A stretch of DNA of 64,000 nucleotides from Desulfobacterales bacterium. GTDB taxonomy: Bacteria > Desulfobacterota > Desulfobacteria > Desulfobacterales > Desulfosalsimonadaceae. Positions within the stretch are counted from its first letter, which is position 1, and every line of letters begins with the position of its first letter. The notes beneath the pieces were generated by a model that saw only the letters and a list, made by a program, of their open reading frames with translations, was not told the DNA's origin and made no database searches. Location of the stretch: NCBI GenBank assembly GCA_034520365.1, contig JAXHNP010000007.1:806001-870000 (forward strand). Reading direction: 5' to 3'. The position numbers and the translations under genes are program-made. Of this stretch, positions 17,337 through 26,417 are shown piece after piece.

Positions 17337-18524
17337 ATGCTTAAAGGAAATTTTTCAGCACAATGGATTGGCTGCACGGGTCTTTTGCTCCTGCTGCTTT
17401 TGGCCTCCGCCCAGCTTGCCCTGGCGGCTGACGAGGAGATCCTTTTCCTGCATCACTCAACCGGACGCAACGTCTATCTTGAAGGGGATGTCCCGGAATG
17501 GATAAGCGATTACAACAATGCCAATGGGACGAATTACCAGATTCAGGAACGCTCTTACCCGACAGGCTCTTATCCGTGGCACAATTACCCCTACGACTAC
17601 TGGAACCTCTGGATCAACGGCGCCTGCGACTCCAGTGACCCGGATATCGAGTGCCTGGATTCCATGGCTGCCGATTATGATGTGATCATATTCAAGCACT
17701 GTTTCCCGGGTTCAGATATTGTTGCCGGCACAGGAACCGGCTCTGTCGATTCCAGAACCAAAACACTGGAGAACTACAAGCTGCAGTACCGGGCGCTACG
17801 AGATCTAATGGACACCTTTACAGATACAATTTTTATCGTTTGGACCTTGCCGCCAAGGCACAGGCTGGCGACCAACGCGGATAATGCCGCCAGGGCCGCA
17901 CAGTTCGTTAACTGGGTCAAAAATAATTTTTTGACCGAAGACGGTCAGGCGCACCCCAATATATTTATCTTCGATTTCTGGGGCATTGTGGCGGAGCAGG
18001 ACCCAAACCCGCCAAACGGCGAGGTGAACTGCCTGAAGTATGAATTTGAGCGCAGCCATTCAAGCAGCGACTCACACCCGAACACCCTGGCCAATGAAAC
18101 CGCCGGGCCCTTGTTTGCCGAAAGAATCGTCAACGTCATAGAATCCTTTCAAACCGGAAACGCAGCACCTACTGCCGATGCCGGAGGGAACCAGAAAGTT
18201 TCCGAAGGCGAGCTGGTCACGCTCGACGGTTCCGGCTCGCATGACCCGGATGGCAATATCGCCGGCTACGCCTGGGTTCAGATCTCAGGGGCCACGGCGG
18301 CGCTCTCCTCGCCGAACAGCGCCCGGGCAAGCTTTACCGCCCCTGAAGTCGGGGAGAGCGACGAAACCCTGGAGTTTGACCTTACCGTGACCGATTCGGA
18401 AGGGCTCTCCGACACCGATACCTGCCAGGTCCTTGTTGAAACCGGTGAACCCCCGGACCCCAATGATCCGCAGGAGAGCAATGGCGGTTCAGGCGGGTGC
18501 CTTCTGCTACTGCTCTCCGATTAA
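17337..18524 (+). CDS. Exported SGNH-like protein with PKD/REJ domain
   Basis: 395 residues. A signal peptide (LLLLLLLASAQLALA) is followed by EEILFLHHSTGRNVY, where a HHS motif takes the place of the GDS block of SGNH hydrolases, and by FKHCFPGSD and TLPPRHRL. The second part (about residues 275-368) is a PKD/REJ module (DAGGNQKVSEGELVTLDGSG...YAWVQISG). The C-terminus is odd: GGSGGCLLLLLSD, a Gly-rich linker, one Cys and a hydrophobic stub too short to span a membrane. The next gene encodes a related domain. A role in polysaccharide acyl or acetyl transfer or removal is inferred from context. AGGGGGATGATTC precedes the ATG. Confidence 0.7.
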   Translation: MLKGNFSAQWIGCTGLLLLLLLASAQLALAADEEILFLHHSTGRNVYLEGDVPEWISDYNNANGTNYQIQERSYPTGSYPWHNYPYDYWNLWINGACDSSDPDIECLDSMAADYDVIIFKHCFPGSDIVAGTGTGSVDSRTKTLENYKLQYRALRDLMDTFTDTIFIVWTLPPRHRLATNADNAARAAQFVNWVKNNFLTEDGQAHPNIFIFDFWGIVAEQDPNPPNGEVNCLKYEFERSHSSSDSHPNTLANETAGPLFAERIVNVIESFQTGNAAPTADAGGNQKVSEGELVTLDGSGSHDPDGNIAGYAWVQISGATAALSSPNSARASFTAPEVGESDETLEFDLTVTDSEGLSDTDTCQVLVETGEPPDPNDPQESNGGSGGCLLLLLSD

Positions 18525-18539
18525 ATCACAGGAGTATGA

Positions 18540-19385
18540 ATGATGAAACATCTCAGTTTTGGATTAATTGTCGTTATTTCAGGTTTTTTGTTTATTCTCT
18601 CATGCAGCAACGGAGACAATATGCAGGATAGCAGGGCTTACATGAAAATTTTGGAAGGAATTTCTGACCAGCAATGGAAGCCGGTCTCAGATCAAAAAAT
18701 TTATTTCGGCCATCAATCCGTGGGCTTCAATATAATGGATGGCGTAGCCGATATCATGGAGGGCAATGACGCAATTGATTTGACCATCAAGGAAACAAGC
18801 GATTTAAGTGACTTTGATGAACCGGTTTTTGCCCACTCCCGCAATGGTGAAAACAGGGACTGGCAGTCAAAGATTGATGGTTTCCATAATAAAATAAACA
18901 ACGGGCTGGGAGATAATGCGGACATCGCTTTTTTCAAGTTCTGTTATGTAGACATCAAGGGCGAGACCGACGTTGCCAAACTTTTTGAGTCATACCGGCA
19001 AACCATGGGTGAGCTGCAGAAAGCCTATCCGGATACCGTTTTTCTCCACACAACCGCTCCGCTGAAAACCACGAAGACCTCCTGGAAAACCTGGATCAAA
19101 AAGCTGATCGGCAAGGAGCTCATATGGGAATACGCGGACAATATCAAAAGAAATGAATTCAACGAGCTGGTGCGCGGGGAGTATGAGGCTTCCGGAAAAC
19201 TGCTGGATATCGCCCGGATCGAGTCGACCCGCCCGGATGGCACCCGGGAAACATTTGAAATGGATGGCAGCACATACGCAGCCCTGGTTCCTTCATACAC
19301 TTATGACGGGGGGCATTTGAATGAGACGGGCCGCAGGATGGTTGCCGCGTACCTCCTGAAGCTGCTGGCGGAACAGGCAAAGTAA
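18540..19385 (+). CDS. SGNH-like lipoprotein
   Basis: 281 residues. Signal peptide with lipobox ILSC, so probably membrane-anchored. KIYFGHQSVGFNIMDG corresponds to LFLHHSTGRNVYLEG of the preceding gene, which marks the two as paralogues. The C-terminal DGGHLNETGRRMVAAYLL resembles block V (DxxH) of SGNH/GDSL hydrolases. A catalytic Ser in the usual GDS setting is not obvious. The start has AGGAG five bases upstream. It lies 15 bases after its paralogue and before the FemAB gene; a job in trimming or decorating the polysaccharide is inferred. Confidence 0.68.
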   Translation: MMKHLSFGLIVVISGFLFILSCSNGDNMQDSRAYMKILEGISDQQWKPVSDQKIYFGHQSVGFNIMDGVADIMEGNDAIDLTIKETSDLSDFDEPVFAHSRNGENRDWQSKIDGFHNKINNGLGDNADIAFFKFCYVDIKGETDVAKLFESYRQTMGELQKAYPDTVFLHTTAPLKTTKTSWKTWIKKLIGKELIWEYADNIKRNEFNELVRGEYEASGKLLDIARIESTRPDGTRETFEMDGSTYAALVPSYTYDGGHLNETGRRMVAAYLLKLLAEQAK

Positions 19386-19441
19386 CCCCGCACTTTCTGA
19401 AGCGGCTGAAGGAACCAAGAAAACGGGTAAGGCATAGAAAA

Positions 19442-20548
19442 TTGCAGGTTCGAAGGGCGGAAAACAGCGATGCTTCTATTTGGGACGCCTATGCAGCCGG
19501 CAGCCCGGAGGGCCTCGCCTATCATCTTTTTGCCTGGAAACAGGCAACAGAGGCGGCTTATGGCTTTGACTGCCCCTATTTTTTGGCGGAGGAGAAAAAC
19601 CGGGTTTGCGGTGTTCTGCCAATAGTTCATGTGCATCTGCCGTTTAAAAAGGGTCAGCTTGTTTCCCTGCCGTACTGCGATGCCGGCGGTATCCTGGCTG
19701 ACCGTCCCGAAATTGCTTCGGCCCTTTTCAACCATGCCTGCGAGTATGCGCGGAAGCACAACATTTCAAAAATAGAAATCCGGCAGTCGCCGTCATTGCC
19801 GGCGGCCGGAAATCCGGACAAGGCCGGCGCCCAAGAAGGCAATGTCGGGCTCGCCGGTCCAAAACCCCGGCCGCCGCAAAAAGTCCGCATGCTGCTTGAG
19901 TTGCCGGAGAGCTCTGATGCCCTGCTGGCCGGCTTTAAATCCAAGCTTCGCAGCCAGGTTAAAAGGCCGGCCCGCGACGGTTTGACAGCCCGATTGGGCG
20001 GGGTGGCGTTGTTAAATGACTTTTACCCGGTTTTTGCGGAGAATATGCGGGACCTGGGCTCGCCCGTGCACGGTAAAGACTGGCTGGGCGGGATCCTGAA
20101 GGCTTACGGGGAAAACGCCGGATGCGGGGTTGTCTACATGCCGGATCAGACAGCAGCGGCTGCCGGCATTATCCTCTGCCACAAGCGTATCGTCTCTATC
20201 CCCTGGGCCTCCTCCCGGCAGCGGTTTAACCGTTTCAGCCCGAATATGCTGCTGTACTGGACGTTTTTAAAGTTTGCCGCAGACCGCGGATACCGGTTTT
20301 TTGATTTCGGCCGTTCCACACCCGGGGAAGGGACGTACAGGTTTAAGGCCCAGTGGGGGGCGACACCGCAGCCCCTGCACTGGCAGCGATGGGTGCTCAA
20401 CGGCAAAACCGGGCGCCGGCCGGCAACAGCGGGATTTACCGTTTCGCCCGGCAGAACCAGGGAAATACTGGAGCAGATTATCCGGAAAACGCCCCTGCCG
20501 GTCGCCACATTAGTTGGGAGCCGGCTCAGAAAGTACATTACGCTATAA
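19442..20548 (+). CDS. FemAB-family protein, XrtA/PEP-CTERM system-associated
   Basis: 368 residues starting with TTG; the family begins QVRRAENSDASIWDAYAAGSP, so an upstream or internal start is unlikely. The two GNAT-like halves of Fem proteins are seen: FAWKQATEAAYG with LPYCDAGGILAD in the first, and GVVYMPDQTAAAAGIILCH with YRFFDFGRSTPGEGTYRFKAQWG in the second. Fem enzymes move aminoacyl groups from tRNA to peptidoglycan precursors; the exosortase-linked subfamily has no proven substrate. It may use the activated acyl group made by the ACP/ligase genes, which is only a guess. Confidence 0.88.
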   Translation: MQVRRAENSDASIWDAYAAGSPEGLAYHLFAWKQATEAAYGFDCPYFLAEEKNRVCGVLPIVHVHLPFKKGQLVSLPYCDAGGILADRPEIASALFNHACEYARKHNISKIEIRQSPSLPAAGNPDKAGAQEGNVGLAGPKPRPPQKVRMLLELPESSDALLAGFKSKLRSQVKRPARDGLTARLGGVALLNDFYPVFAENMRDLGSPVHGKDWLGGILKAYGENAGCGVVYMPDQTAAAAGIILCHKRIVSIPWASSRQRFNRFSPNMLLYWTFLKFAADRGYRFFDFGRSTPGEGTYRFKAQWGATPQPLHWQRWVLNGKTGRRPATAGFTVSPGRTREILEQIIRKTPLPVATLVGSRLRKYITL

Positions 20549-20588
20549 TTCCCCCGGTAAATTGAAATATAATAAAGCAGCGGTGCCC

Positions 20589-21833
20589 ATGCGCGTTAAG
20601 CGAACCTTACCCCCGGCAGCCGCGCCGATTCCTTTAAACGATATTTTTTGTGGAATCCAGGGGCTGCAGCAGGGGCCGGCAGCAATTGAAAATTTCAAGG
20701 CGGATATCAGGAAGAAATTCCAGGTTCGGCACTGTTTTCTGGTTTCATCCGGCAAGGCTGCCTTAACCTTGATACTCCATGCGCTCCACCGGTTTTCACC
20801 GGAGCGCGACGAGGTTTTAATTCCGGCCTTCACCTGTTATTCCGTGCCCTCCGCCATTGTTCGGGCCGGCTTGAAACCCCGGCTGGGCGATGTGGACCCG
20901 GCCACGCTGGATTTTGATTTTGATGATTTACCCGGCCGCCTGAGCCCGAAAGAAAAGCTTTTAGCCGTCGTCAGCCCCCACCTTTTCGGTCTTCCGGCCA
21001 ATATCGCCAAAATGCGGGAGCTGCTGAAGGATTCCGGGGCTGTGGTTATAGAGGATACGGCCCAGGCCATGGGAGGGGAATTCGATGGAAAACCCCTCGG
21101 GACGCTGGGTGATATCGGGTTTTTCAGTCTTGGCCGGGGAAAGGCCTTTTCCACCGTCGAGGGCGGGCTCATTGTCACCAATTCAGACCGGCTGGCAGAA
21201 GCGCTCCAACTTGTTATTCAGGAATTTGTCGGGCAATCCCGCTTTCGGCCAGTGAAGCTGGCGGCATATGCCCTGGCCTTATCCGGCCTTACAAACCCCG
21301 CATTTTTTTGGCTGCCCAAATCCCTGCCCGGCCTGAAGCTGGGGGAAACCATCTATGATCCGGGCTTCCCGATCAAAGCGTATTCCCCCTTTCAGGCGGG
21401 ACTGGCGCGGAACTGGAAAAGGCGCATCGCCTCGTTTCAATCCGTACGCAGGGAAAACGTGCGTTACTGGACAAAGACCCTCGGCCGGTTTCCATGGCTT
21501 GAGCCGGTAAGTGGTGCGAGTCAACATTCAGAGCGGCCCTTGCCGCTGCTTCGCCTGCCGGTGCGGGTTAAGAACAGCCGGCTTCGGGATGCGGTCCTGG
21601 ATGTCAGCGAAAGACGGGGACTGGGCATCATGCCTTCATATCCCGCCCCGGTGGATGAAATAAAAGAACTCGGACTATCCAATAAGGGAGAGGTTTTTCC
21701 GGGTGCCAGGCAATGTGCTGCCTGCCTGTTGACTTTCCCTGTGCACGGGTTCGTATCCCCGGACGACCGCCGGCGGATAACAGCCGGGCTGGAAACGGTT
21801 CGGTCGGCGGATTCGGTGCCGGTATCCGCCTAA
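20589..21833 (+). CDS. DegT/DnrJ/EryC1-family aminotransferase
   Basis: About 414 residues of a PLP sugar-aminotransferase fold: FLVSSGKAALTLILHAL (cofactor phosphate region), VLIPAFTCYSVPSAIVRAGLKP, VVIEDTAQAMGGEFDGKPLGT and the lysine region FFSLGRGKAFSTVEGG. The lysine in GKAFS is the expected Schiff-base residue. Such enzymes make amino sugars for surface glycans, but the truncated middle and unusual SLGRGK signature could mean another amine acceptor. ATG 20589 is preferred over GTG/ATG options at 20514, which overlap the FemAB gene; no strong ribosome binding site is visible. Confidence 0.82.
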   Translation: MRVKRTLPPAAAPIPLNDIFCGIQGLQQGPAAIENFKADIRKKFQVRHCFLVSSGKAALTLILHALHRFSPERDEVLIPAFTCYSVPSAIVRAGLKPRLGDVDPATLDFDFDDLPGRLSPKEKLLAVVSPHLFGLPANIAKMRELLKDSGAVVIEDTAQAMGGEFDGKPLGTLGDIGFFSLGRGKAFSTVEGGLIVTNSDRLAEALQLVIQEFVGQSRFRPVKLAAYALALSGLTNPAFFWLPKSLPGLKLGETIYDPGFPIKAYSPFQAGLARNWKRRIASFQSVRRENVRYWTKTLGRFPWLEPVSGASQHSERPLPLLRLPVRVKNSRLRDAVLDVSERRGLGIMPSYPAPVDEIKELGLSNKGEVFPGARQCAACLLTFPVHGFVSPDDRRRITAGLETVRSADSVPVSA

Positions 21834-21862
21834 TGGACTGATCAGCGGTTAATCTCCCGTAA

Positions 21863-22494
21863 ATGAAAAGAAAATTAAAATGGTTCGCTCTGAGTGCGGT
21901 CATCCTTTTTGCCGCTGTGATGGTGTGTCTGCAAAGCCGTGTTTGCTCTGCCGTTCATGCCGGCCTGGTATCGTATCTCACCTGCGTGGATGAACTGCCC
22001 GAGGGAAAAACATTCGATGCCGTTTATATACTGGGAGGCGGCCAGGAGAGCCTGAAGGCCAAATTCAGGACTGTTGCCGCGCTTCATGACAGGGACCGCT
22101 GCAAAGCGATCTTTATCCTCAGCCGGCCGGGCACCACTGAATACAACCGGGCGCTTGGCAGAAACCTGAGCAATGATGAATGGTCGCTGATGATCCTTGA
22201 AAATTTAAATATCCCCCGAAATCACGTACACACCATTGAAGTTGACTCCGGTTTTTTCGGGACCTATTCCGAGGCCAGAACTGTGTCAGAGATGGCAAAA
22301 AAAAAGACTGGGAAAACCTTCTGTTAATTACCTCGACCCACCATACCAAACGGGCCGGGAAAAGTTTTCGCTATTTTTTGAATACATCAGGGACCAGACT
22401 TTGGGTTATCGCATCAGACAAACCAACCGGCTTGTTCGAACTTCTTGTGGAGGCGTTCAAGCTTCAGGTCTATCAGCTTTTTTTGCTGACTTGA
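21863..22494 (+). pseudogene. DUF218/ElyC-SanA-like membrane protein, interrupted by a frameshift
   Basis: The first frame encodes an N-terminal membrane anchor and the DUF218 core (DAVYILGGGQESLKAKFRTVAAL, FILSRPGTTEYN, ENLNIPRNHVHTIEVDSGFFGTYSEA), then stops at 22327. Another frame continues the same domain (DWENLLLITSTHHTKRAGKSF and more) to a stop at 22492-22494. The change of frame falls at a run of nine A (22297-22305); ten A would give one open frame. A -1 ribosomal slip or transcript slippage on the A run could also produce the full protein. DUF218 proteins act in envelope or surface-glycan biology. Known function in exosortase loci: none. Confidence 0.75.
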
Positions 22495-22537
22495 ATTCGA
22501 CTAAAGCCAAATAGATGATAAAGATATGGAAGAGTAA

Positions 22538-23683
22538 ATGTTTATGCAATTAATCTTCTGGCTCTCGGCGGCTGCAATTGTATACGCCTATATTGGCTAC
22601 CCGCTATGCCTGTATATCCTGTCTTTGTTCCGCAGGAAACCCGTGCAGCGGGATGAGCAGCTGCTGCCCCGGGTATCGCTGATTATCGCGGTACACAATG
22701 AGCAGGAGCGGGTTCAGGAAAAAATAGACAACACCCTTTCCCTGGATTATCCCGCGGACCGACTGGAAGTCATCTTTGCCTCGGATGCTTCAACAGACAG
22801 AACGGAAGCAATCATCCAATCCCATGCGCACCTGAAGGTGGCCCGCTCACCGGAGAGAAAGGGCAAGGAGTTTGCCCAGAAATGCGCCGTGGATCAAGCA
22901 GCCGGGGATATCCTGGTGTTCAGCGATGTGGCCACCATGCTGGCGCCCGAAGGGCTTCGAACAATCACTGCCAGCTTTGCCGATCCCACCGTGGGCTGCG
23001 TCAGCAGTGAAGACCGGTTTGTCGATGAAAAAGGGCATATCAGCGGGGAAGGGGCTTATGTCAAATACGAGATGCTGCTGCGCCGCCTGGAGTCCAGGGT
23101 GGGCTCCCTGGTCGGTTTGAGCGGCTCCTTTTTTGCCGCCAGGCGCGAGGTCTGCACGGATTGGGCCGTGGATCTGCAAAGTGATTTCAACACGCTGCTC
23201 AACTCCCTGAAACTCGGTCTGAGGGGGGTTTCCGATCCCCGGGCGCTGGGCTGGTACCGCAATATTGCCGATGAGAAAAAGGAGTTCAACCGCAAGGTGC
23301 GGACCGTGGCAAGGGGCTTGTCGGTTCTGGGGCGCAACCTGAATTTTCTGAATCCGTTGACTTACAAACTTTTTGCCTGGCAGCTTTTCAGCCACAAGCT
23401 CTGCCGCTGGCTGGTGCCTTTTTTCCTTGTTCTCGCGCTGGTCAGCAATATTTTTCTCATCCATTCTTCGATCCTCTACACATATTTGCTCGGCTTGCAG
23501 GCGGTCTTTTATTTACTGGCTGCATGTTACGGGGTGTTTCAATGGCAGGACAGGCTGCCCGCTTTTCCGGGCAGCCTTAAGATTCCGTATTATTTCCTCG
23601 TGGTCAATGCCGCCATCATCATGGCCTGGGTCAAATACTTCAGGGGCGAGCGCTCTGTTTACTGGGAACCTTCAAAGCGATGA
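22538..23683 (+). CDS. Family 2 glycosyltransferase, membrane-bound
   Basis: 381 residues. A short N-terminal membrane helix, the GT-A domain (RVSLIIAVHNEQERV, IFASDASTDRTEAII, VFSDVATML and the later FVDEKGHISGEG), then three or four membrane helices after residue 260. Such processive-looking GT2 enzymes act at the inner membrane on lipid-linked or polymer acceptors. It starts 43 bases after the frameshifted gene and overlaps the exosortase gene by 4 bases (ATGA), so the two are co-translated. Confidence 0.9.
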   Translation: MFMQLIFWLSAAAIVYAYIGYPLCLYILSLFRRKPVQRDEQLLPRVSLIIAVHNEQERVQEKIDNTLSLDYPADRLEVIFASDASTDRTEAIIQSHAHLKVARSPERKGKEFAQKCAVDQAAGDILVFSDVATMLAPEGLRTITASFADPTVGCVSSEDRFVDEKGHISGEGAYVKYEMLLRRLESRVGSLVGLSGSFFAARREVCTDWAVDLQSDFNTLLNSLKLGLRGVSDPRALGWYRNIADEKKEFNRKVRTVARGLSVLGRNLNFLNPLTYKLFAWQLFSHKLCRWLVPFFLVLALVSNIFLIHSSILYTYLLGLQAVFYLLAACYGVFQWQDRLPAFPGSLKIPYYFLVVNAAIIMAWVKYFRGERSVYWEPSKR

Positions 23684-24564
23684 CATTTATTGAATCCGAT
23701 AAGCTCATAAATCATGCTTCCGCCTTTTCCTTCTGGCTGAAATGCGGTGTTGTTTTTATCCTTTGGGGGCTTGTTTTTACACCGGTTTATCCCGCCCTAT
23801 GGCATACCTGGATGAACCATTCGAACAATTCCCACGGTGTGCTGGTCCCGCTCATATCCGCTTTTTTCGTCTGGAGCAGCCGGGCGCAGCTCGCCAGGGC
23901 GCCAATCCGCACTTCCAACTGGGGGGCTGTGATCCTGGTCTTTAGTCTTTGCCTGTATTTGCTGGCGCTTGCCGGGCATGTGGCCGTGGTCCAGCGGCTT
24001 ATGATCGTTGCCAGCCTGTGCGGGCTGGTAATGTTTAATTTTGGAACAGCCGTATTCAAGGTTTTGGCATTTCCCTTACTGTACCTGATCTTTATGGTAC
24101 CGGTGCCGGACTCCATCTACGGCCTGGCGGCATTTCCCCTGCAGCTCTTTGCCACCGACATTTCTCATGCGATAATCCATGCATTGGGCATCCCCGTGCT
24201 GCAGGAAGGCAACATGCTGTATTTTGCTCAGACCCAGCTTGAAGTCGCCGAAGCCTGCTCCGGGCTTCGCTCCATGACCGCGTTTATAATGCTCGGCGTG
24301 CTGTTTTCCTACCTGATGGACAAGGGCTGGGGGCGGCGTCTCATCCTGGTCCTGTCAGCCATTCCCCTGGCCATATTTGCCAACATCATACGCGTCACGG
24401 GTACCGGCATCCTTGCCCACTTTTTCGGCAAACAGGTGGCAAGGGGGTTTCTGCACGAGTTTTCCGGCATGGCCGTCTTTGCATTCGGCTTTGTTCTCCT
24501 GCTTCTGGAATACATGCTGTTGAACCGGGGAAGCGCAAAAAAAGACAAGCCAGAATTTGAATAA
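23680..24564 (+). CDS. xrtA: Exosortase (XrtA/EpsH family)
   Basis: 294 residues with about eight membrane helices. The catalytic residues of exosortases are visible: Cys193 in EAEACSGLRSM-like context (VAEACSGLRSM), Arg238 in NIIRVTGTG and His259 in GFLHEFSG. It cleaves PEP-CTERM tails at the inner membrane, here presumably that of the protein encoded at 10414-10872. Neighbours (export, chain length, kinase, FemAB, EpsI) fit the exosortase A type; the exact subtype cannot be fixed without comparison. It overlaps the GT2 gene and lies 35 bases before epsI. Confidence 0.93.
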   Translation: MTFIESDKLINHASAFSFWLKCGVVFILWGLVFTPVYPALWHTWMNHSNNSHGVLVPLISAFFVWSSRAQLARAPIRTSNWGAVILVFSLCLYLLALAGHVAVVQRLMIVASLCGLVMFNFGTAVFKVLAFPLLYLIFMVPVPDSIYGLAAFPLQLFATDISHAIIHALGIPVLQEGNMLYFAQTQLEVAEACSGLRSMTAFIMLGVLFSYLMDKGWGRRLILVLSAIPLAIFANIIRVTGTGILAHFFGKQVARGFLHEFSGMAVFAFGFVLLLLEYMLLNRGSAKKDKPEFE

Positions 24565-24599
24565 ATTTTCTCAAAGCTTTTTTCTGCCAGGTTAATTTC

Positions 24600-25256
24600 A
24601 TGCAAAATAAAACATTTATCACCACCACGCTGGTTTTCCTGCTGACCCTGCTTGCTGTTGCGGCCATTGCCTCGCGCAAGACGCCGGTGGTGGTGCAGAC
24701 CAACCTGGAAAATATCCCCATGCAAATTGGCGGGTATACGGCAACAGATGATACTTTTCCCCAATCGGTTTATGACGAACTTAATGCGGACAAGCACGTC
24801 TACCGGCATTACAAATCCCCTGACAGCCGGGTTATCGATCTTTATATCGGCTACTACGGAACAGCCAAAGGCGGGCGAACCGGCCACAATCCCTATGCCT
24901 GCCTTCCGGGTGCCGGGTGGGGGATAGTGACGGATAAAAATGTCAGATTATACGCCGGATACAAAGACGCCTATGAGGAGGTCAACTATACAATCACTCG
25001 TAAAGGGGACTTATATAATGTCATGCTGCACTGGTATCACTCCGGCGGGACCAAAGTGCTGGATTCAGGTTTGGAGCAGAATATTCAGCGATTTGTGAGC
25101 CGGGTCACCAAAAACAGAAACGACGGGGCTTTTATTCAGATTTCCATGCAGGTGCAAAAAAATCAAATCGAGCCTGCGTTCTCTGATGTGCAGGCTTTTG
25201 CTGAAAAGGTTTTGACGATGCTGCCCCGGTATTGGCCAATAGAGCAGGATGTTTGA
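24600..25256 (+). CDS. epsI: EpsI-like exosortase C-terminal/associated protein (DUF3485)
   Basis: 218 residues. One N-terminal membrane helix (TTTLVFLLTLLAVAAIA) followed by a periplasmic EpsI domain with the hallmark GHNPYACLPGAGW and VMLHWYHSGG. In many species the domain is fused to the exosortase; here it is separate and directly follows it. Its role in EPS production is known from methylotroph EpsI genetics but the reaction is not. Good match in length to stand-alone EpsI. Confidence 0.92.
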   Translation: MQNKTFITTTLVFLLTLLAVAAIASRKTPVVVQTNLENIPMQIGGYTATDDTFPQSVYDELNADKHVYRHYKSPDSRVIDLYIGYYGTAKGGRTGHNPYACLPGAGWGIVTDKNVRLYAGYKDAYEEVNYTITRKGDLYNVMLHWYHSGGTKVLDSGLEQNIQRFVSRVTKNRNDGAFIQISMQVQKNQIEPAFSDVQAFAEKVLTMLPRYWPIEQDV

Positions 25257-25259
25257 CCG

Positions 25260-26381
25260 TTGACCCAAAAACACCCCATAAGAATTGTGCATATTATTTC
25301 CGGCGATTTATGGGCCGGCGCCGAAGCCATGGCCTATCAGCTTTTATCCGGATTGAATCAGATAAAGGATATTGATCTCCACCTCATCATCTTGAATCAA
25401 GGCCGTCTGGAACAGTCATGCAGGCAACTGGGCATCAATTGCTATCTGCTGGACGAGCGGAAACATTCGGCCCTGTCCATTGCCGCAAGAGCCGCCTGGC
25501 TTGCCCGTAAAATTAAACCGGACATCATTCATTCCCACCGGTATAAAGAAAACATCCTTGCCGCACTTATCGCCGGTTTTTGCGGCAGACCCGGACTGGT
25601 CGCCACGCAGCACGGCAGAACGGAGAGCAATAAGCGCGCCTTTAACAAAACAATTATCAACAGACTCAACCGCTCGTGCTTGCGCTGGATCTTCACCGAA
25701 TCGGTGGCTGTGTCAAAAGATACAGCAGACTATCTTTTGGAAACCTGCGGTTTGAAGCAGGGCAAGCTCTCCATTATACCCAATGGCATCAATCTTCCCA
25801 AACCATCGCAACAACCGGACAGGGATGGAACCGCCCGGCCTTTTACCATAGGCTCTGCCGGCCGTCTGTTCCCGGTTAAGCGGTTTGACACGTTTATAGA
25901 AATCGCCAGACAAGTCTGCCAGGCAAAAACCCATGCCCGTTTCGTTATCGCAGGCGAAGGACCGGAAAAGGAGAAACTGGAAAATCTGACTGCCCGATAC
26001 GGGTTGGGCGCAAAGGTCCGGCTGCTGGGCCATGTCGAAGATATGCAGGCCTTTTACAATAGCCTTGACCTCTATATCAATACCTCGATGCATGAAGGCA
26101 CGCCAATGTCCATCCTCGAGGCAATGGCCAGCGGCCTCCCTGTTATCGCCTTTGATGTGGCCGGCTTAAAAGAGATAATCACAACCGGCTCAGACGGATT
26201 TGCCATACCCGAGGGCGATAATTCTTTATTTGCATCCAGGATTATTGAATTGATCGACCAACCGGATTTCCTGGAAACCCTGGGGGAGAAGGCCCGTAAG
26301 AAAATTATGGACCGCTATTCCACGGCAAGAATGGTTGAGGGCTATATGGGATTGTATAATAGAATGGCAGAAAAAAGCTAA
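25260..26381 (+). CDS. Family 4 glycosyltransferase
   Basis: 373 residues, GT-B fold. The N-terminal part has HIISGDLWAGAEAMAYQLL and HSHRYKENI; the C-terminal nucleotide-sugar domain has GSAGRLFPVKRFD, FVIAGEGPEKEKLE and the family motif MHEGTPMSILEAMASGLPVIAFDVAG (E-x7-E). It adds a sugar to the lipid-linked repeat unit. TTG at 25260 is the only start that keeps the full fold; it lies 3 bases after the epsI stop, so it is translationally coupled. Confidence 0.9.
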   Translation: MTQKHPIRIVHIISGDLWAGAEAMAYQLLSGLNQIKDIDLHLIILNQGRLEQSCRQLGINCYLLDERKHSALSIAARAAWLARKIKPDIIHSHRYKENILAALIAGFCGRPGLVATQHGRTESNKRAFNKTIINRLNRSCLRWIFTESVAVSKDTADYLLETCGLKQGKLSIIPNGINLPKPSQQPDRDGTARPFTIGSAGRLFPVKRFDTFIEIARQVCQAKTHARFVIAGEGPEKEKLENLTARYGLGAKVRLLGHVEDMQAFYNSLDLYINTSMHEGTPMSILEAMASGLPVIAFDVAGLKEIITTGSDGFAIPEGDNSLFASRIIELIDQPDFLETLGEKARKKIMDRYSTARMVEGYMGLYNRMAEKS

Positions 26382-26417
26382 ACAACCGTAAAGATTAGAG
26401 AATAATGGTTTTTTTGT

